DNA of 64,000 nt from Paenibacillus sp. Soil522 (GTDB lineage Bacteria > Bacillota > Bacilli > Paenibacillales > Paenibacillaceae): NCBI RefSeq assembly GCF_001428245.1, contig NZ_LMRV01000077.1, positions 58,829-122,828 on the forward strand, in the 5' to 3' direction. A program made the translations under genes and the position numbers. Positions 60,944-64,000 of the stretch are shown piece after piece; the first letter of the stretch is position 1; the number at the start of each line of letters is the position of its first letter. The notes beneath the pieces were generated by a model. The model searched no databases, had not been told where the DNA came from, and saw only the letters and a program-made list of their open reading frames with translations.

Positions 60944-61534
60944 ATGACAACAGGAGATGCGGATATAAAAATTAGAATATTGTTAGCGGCCAAAAAGCTG
61001 TTCGCCCAATACGGCTTTGAAAAAACGACCGTTCGGCAAATATGCGAGGAAGCAGGCGCTAACGTCGCGCTCGTGTCGTATCATTTTGGCGGTAAAGAAA
61101 ATATGTTCGGCGCGATATTCGAGAGTTTTATTCCTAACTATCAAATTGCCGGGGTAGACCCCTCCCTGGATCCCGTGCAGGGTATAAAGCTCATCATTCG
61201 CGAGGTAACGAAGTTTCGTTACAGCGATAAGGAGCTGGTATGCATCATCCAGCAGGAAATTATAATGAACACGGACCGCATTAAAAAAATACGCGAGCAT
61301 GTCATGCCGACGTGGAGGCTGCTTCGCAGGTGGCTTAAGCAGGGCGGGGAGCAGGGTCTGTTTCATTTCCGGTCATTAGATACTACATTGATGAACATCG
61401 TCGGCACACTGTTATATCATAGACATATGGAATATTGGGCCGTATTGCTCGAGGATGAGCCTCCAACGCTTGAAATCATGACCGAGGAATTGACGGCGTT
61501 CATTATGGGCGGATTGCAATATAAGGATAATTAG
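60944..61534 (+). CDS. TetR-family regulator
   Basis: The start is ATG 60944 with ATGGAGGACC upstream. The 196-residue protein has the TetR DNA-binding domain: IRILLAAKKLFAQYGFEKTTVRQICEEAGANVALVSYHFGGKENMFGAIFESF, with helix-turn-helix at about residues 28-52. The C-terminal ligand-binding domain is of the TetR_C_7 or similar kind. It probably represses its own operon through the palindrome at 59651-59681 and responds to the permease substrate (inference). Confidence 0.92.
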   Translation: MTTGDADIKIRILLAAKKLFAQYGFEKTTVRQICEEAGANVALVSYHFGGKENMFGAIFESFIPNYQIAGVDPSLDPVQGIKLIIREVTKFRYSDKELVCIIQQEIIMNTDRIKKIREHVMPTWRLLRRWLKQGGEQGLFHFRSLDTTLMNIVGTLLYHRHMEYWAVLLEDEPPTLEIMTEELTAFIMGGLQYKDN

Positions 61535-61545
61535 CCGGAACTGAG

Positions 61546-61584
61546 AAATACCGTACGCGAGCGCTCGCTGTACGGTATTTTTTT
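61546..61584 (+). terminator. Terminator of the permease-tetR operon
   Basis: AAATACCGTAC (61546-61556), inner GCGAGCGCTCGC, GTACGGTATTT (61570-61580), then Ts. Confidence 0.88.
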
Positions 61585-61955
61585 GCAAAGAGAAGAAAAT
61601 CAATATAGCGGCATAGGTCATCAAAATAATAAGGAAGTTTAGGTAGACAAGCTTCCCTTCTGCAAATAATATTGGAATAAACTGCCGATGCAGTTATGGA
61701 AGGGAGTGTGTTTGGAGGGGGAAAAGGGTAACGGCTTAGGCAATATTTTTGAGCGGGAAGTAAAAATAGTTTTAATTGTAGTCAAAATAGTAGTATGGAT
61801 ACGAATGACGGCGTTGCTAAAATGATAAATGGTCTTCATTCAGATTCGTTCTCCTGCCATTTGAGGAGAGTTTGGATAAACAAATAGATGAAATTATAGT
61901 TCATTCTTACTTTGTCAATTGAACAAGGGCTAAAAGAATAGGAGCGATATAAATC
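61585..61955. other. Intergenic region before the heparinase-like gene
   Basis: About 370 bp with no gene I can support. A leftward frame at 61639-61839 lacks a ribosome binding site and protein-like composition. The region presumably holds the promoter of the lyase gene, but no clear -35/-10 pair was seen. Confidence 0.5.
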
Positions 61956-63788
61956 ATGAAACGCAAGCTGATAAAGGAGATACTTGAGTATAGCAGAAAG
62001 CGCGGGCTAGCGCTGCTCACTTTGGACGGCGCAGCTGAAGGGCTGGCGGCAAGTTTGCTTGCGTCTGAATCGAATCGGACACTTCTTGAGGAGATCAAGG
62101 CGGAAGCTGAACGGTTTGTGCAGACGCCGGATCCTGAGCTTACGTATGCGCTCTTTCGCATATACGGCGATACGGGCGAGCGGTTAGCGTATGAGCGTGT
62201 TTATTTTGAACGGCGCAAGAGGCTGAACGCTTTCGTCATCATGGCGCTGCTGGAGCCGGATAATGCGGTTTATGAAGCTGCAGCGCTAAATGTTATTTGG
62301 TCGGTTTGCAATGAGTTTACATGGTGCCTGCCTGCCCATTTTAATGCGGGAGCAGAGAGGCCGGACATCGATTTATTTGCTGCTGAGACAGGCTTTGCGC
62401 TTAGTGAGATTTTATGGTTATGGGGAGACCGGTTGCCTGAATTGCTGCGCAAACGGATAAAGGCCGAGGTAGAGCTGCGGATTTTGTGTCCTTTTTTGGA
62501 GCAGGGCCCATACGGGTGGGAGACGGCTGAGCACAACTGGTCCGCGGTATGCGCAGGGTCGGTTGGCGCTGCCGCACTCCATCTCATAGACGATTCAGAG
62601 CGGCTGTCCGGGGTGCTCGAGCGGGTGCTCGCATCGCTTGATTGCTATTTGACCGGCTTTGGGGAAGACGGGGCGTGCGCGGAGGGTTATTTGTACTGGC
62701 AGTACGGTTTCGGTTACTACGTTTATTTCGCTCAGCTCTTAAAGGCGGCGACAGACGGCGAAATCAACCTATTTGCTTCAAGCAAGGTAAAGGAGATCGC
62801 ACTCTTTCAGCAGAAATGTTTTACAGGCGGCCGTACCGTCGTCAATTTCTCTGATTCGCCTTCCGAAAGCGGTATCTTTATGGGGCTTAGCTGCTGCTTG
62901 CACCGTGAATATGAAGAGGTGACCGTACCAGATGCGAGCCTTAGAGCAGACTATTCAGCAGATCACTGCGGCCGATGGGCGCCTGCGATCCGAAATTTGC
63001 TTTGGCTTAAGGATTCATGGATGGAGGCTTCCGGTAAAAAAGCGATCTGGCCTGCCGAATCGCATTATTTGCCCGATGTGCAGTGGCTTTTGTCCAGACA
63101 TGTCAGTAAGGATGGCGGCAGCTGCAGCTTTGCGGCTAAGGGCGGCCACAATGAGGAGCCTCACAACCATAATGATGTGGGCCACTTTATCGTGCATGCG
63201 GACGGACAAGCTTATTTGGCTGATTTGGGCAGCGGTAAGTATACGGCGCAGTATTTTGGCCCTGAGCGGTACATGCTTTGGTGCAACGGTTCCCAAGGAC
63301 ATTCGGTCCCGGTTATTGACGGCTTTCATCAGCAAAATGGGCCTTCGTTCCATGCAACAGTCAAGGAGATCTATACCGGCGGGCGGTATGATCAGCTTGT
63401 TTTGGAATTAAGCTCTGCTTACGGGTATTCCAAGCTTGAGCAGCTGGAGCGCCGGTTCCACTGGGAGAAAACCGGTCTGCCGGCCTTAACGCTGACCGAC
63501 ACGATTTTGTTTTCGGCAGGCAGCGGTGAGCCGGCAGAGAGGCTCGTTACGGAGCGGTTCATCACGCTGCTTGCTCCCGAGTTGGTTAAGGAAGGACGAA
63601 TTCTCCTATTAGGGAGTCGTCAATTAAGCATTGCCTACGATCATAAGGTATGGAAGCCTATCGTAACTTCACGAAGCGATATCGATCATTTCGGACGCGA
63701 GCGGTTCTGGTATACGCTTGATTTTCAAGGAGCAGCCGCTGCAGGGGTGCCTTTGACTGCGACGTTTATTTTTCAATTTGACTCATAA
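61956..63788 (+). CDS. Heparinase II/III-family polysaccharide lyase or hydrolase
   Basis: The 610-residue protein has an alpha-toroid N-terminal half (about 30-330; FTWCLPAHFNAG, AEHNWSAVCAGSVG) and a C-terminal beta-sandwich beginning with SFAAKGGHNEEPHNHNDVGHFIVHADGQAYLADLG, where HNHND-type His/Asn residues are the hallmark of heparinase II/III. There is no signal peptide, so it may act on oligosaccharides inside the cell. A GH88 unsaturated-uronyl hydrolase gene follows 28 bp later, supporting breakdown of uronate-containing glycans. GATAGGAGCGATATAAATC precedes the ATG. Confidence 0.88.
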   Translation: MKRKLIKEILEYSRKRGLALLTLDGAAEGLAASLLASESNRTLLEEIKAEAERFVQTPDPELTYALFRIYGDTGERLAYERVYFERRKRLNAFVIMALLEPDNAVYEAAALNVIWSVCNEFTWCLPAHFNAGAERPDIDLFAAETGFALSEILWLWGDRLPELLRKRIKAEVELRILCPFLEQGPYGWETAEHNWSAVCAGSVGAAALHLIDDSERLSGVLERVLASLDCYLTGFGEDGACAEGYLYWQYGFGYYVYFAQLLKAATDGEINLFASSKVKEIALFQQKCFTGGRTVVNFSDSPSESGIFMGLSCCLHREYEEVTVPDASLRADYSADHCGRWAPAIRNLLWLKDSWMEASGKKAIWPAESHYLPDVQWLLSRHVSKDGGSCSFAAKGGHNEEPHNHNDVGHFIVHADGQAYLADLGSGKYTAQYFGPERYMLWCNGSQGHSVPVIDGFHQQNGPSFHATVKEIYTGGRYDQLVLELSSAYGYSKLEQLERRFHWEKTGLPALTLTDTILFSAGSGEPAERLVTERFITLLAPELVKEGRILLLGSRQLSIAYDHKVWKPIVTSRSDIDHFGRERFWYTLDFQGAAAAGVPLTATFIFQFDS

Positions 63789-63816
63789 TATGACTAAATT
63801 GCTGCTAGGAGAGGGA

Positions 63817-64000
63817 ATGGACATGGAACAGATCAATTGGGTAAATGACGCTTGGGAGAAAGTACATGAGAAGGTAACGAGAACGAGCAGCCGCATCGGC
63901 GCAAGATTTCCGCATGCAAGCGTGGACGGGACCTATGTGCTGGAAGCGCCCCACTGGTGGACGGCGGGCTTCTGGCCGGGCTTGCTTTGGTTATTGTACC
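63817..64000 (+). CDS. GH88 family hydrolase (unsaturated glucuronyl hydrolase-like), 5' part only
   Basis: AGGAGAGGG precedes ATG 63817. The 61 codons in the window read MDMEQINWVNDAWEKVHEKV, then RIGARFPHAS, and HWWTAGFWPGLLWLLY, matching the N-terminus of GH88 enzymes (WTxGFWPGLLW). These remove unsaturated uronic acids from lyase products, which fits the upstream lyase. The gene runs off the end of the window. Confidence 0.85.
   Translation, partial: MDMEQINWVNDAWEKVHEKVTRTSSRIGARFPHASVDGTYVLEAPHWWTAGFWPGLLWLLY

Noticed and set aside
61639-61839. Leftward frame in the gap before the heparinase-like gene
   Set aside because: No ribosome binding site, and composition (many Thr, Ser, Ile, Lys in AT-rich DNA) looks like chance.

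Overview
The window looks like a chromosomal segment of an endospore-forming, low-to-moderate GC Firmicute, most likely Paenibacillus or a close relative. The reasons are the mix of AGGAGG-type ribosome binding sites with ATG/GTG/TTG starts, T-box leaders, Spo0A-type TTGTCGAAA boxes, YesM/YesN two-component genes, a SepM/YlbL protease, a YyaC-like spore protein, TatA/TatC, a DUF1128 protein and many GHxxG hydrolases. No rRNA, tRNA, CRISPR array or intact transposon was found.

Layout. 1-1.3 kb: a tandem 123-bp hairpin repeat, then a DUF559-like nuclease gene whose 5' end lies in a 110-bp tandem duplication. 1.3-5.1 kb: SepM-like protease, Nudix hydrolase, and a sporulation-type membrane histidine kinase with a Spo0A-like box in front. 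5.1-6.4 kb: a two-gene unit made of a class I isoprenoid synthase-fold enzyme and a small NHLP-leader peptide ending in Ala-Ala-Trp-Gln, with two Spo0A-like boxes before the peptide gene. I consider this the most novel locus. 6.8-16.8 kb: a papain-like amidase, an oxidoreductase, and a complete sugar-sensing and uptake block (membrane-anchored binding protein, YesM-type kinase, YesN-type regulator, then ChvE-GguA-GguB ABC transporter). 17-25 kb: LapA-like protein, RNA methyltransferase, two convergent lipase-fold genes, oxidoreductases, CorA, a stress protein. 25-30 kb: an AraC regulator divergent from galK-galE-galT (Leloir pathway). 30-39 kb: small conserved proteins, a hydrolase, a methyltransferase, a decayed TnpB element, a diguanylate cyclase next to an HD-GYP protein, and a YitT-family membrane protein.

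39.8-43.8 kb: thiL-tsaE-tsaB-rimI-tsaD, tightly coupled, for thiamine diphosphate and tRNA t6A synthesis. This is followed by leuA under two tandem leucine T-boxes. A gene-poor AT-rich stretch (46.4-47.1 kb) then holds a methyltransferase remnant and a cluster of DnaA boxes. 47.1-52.5 kb: a lone ABC ATPase, a small unknown protein, and a full ComQ-ComX-ComP-ComA quorum-sensing cassette, including a 56-residue ComX pheromone precursor that ends in Met-Trp-Ser. This block appears to be inserted between two gene groups that are neighbours in Bacillus subtilis (the tsa genes, and the ABC-F/moaC/tat genes).

52.6-64 kb: an APH-family kinase, an ABC-F ATPase, 5-formyl-THF cyclo-ligase, moaC, mog/moaB, a MoeA-like protein, tatA-tatC, a YhgE-like ABC-2 permease with its TetR regulator, and at the edge a heparinase II/III-family lyase followed by the start of a GH88 hydrolase, suggesting glycosaminoglycan-type polysaccharide breakdown.

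The window therefore carries two separate, differently built pairs of an isoprenoid enzyme and a peptide with a penultimate C-terminal Trp. One is the recognisable ComQX pair. The other is an NHLP-leader version for which I know no characterised example. All function calls are from reading the sequence; no database search was possible.
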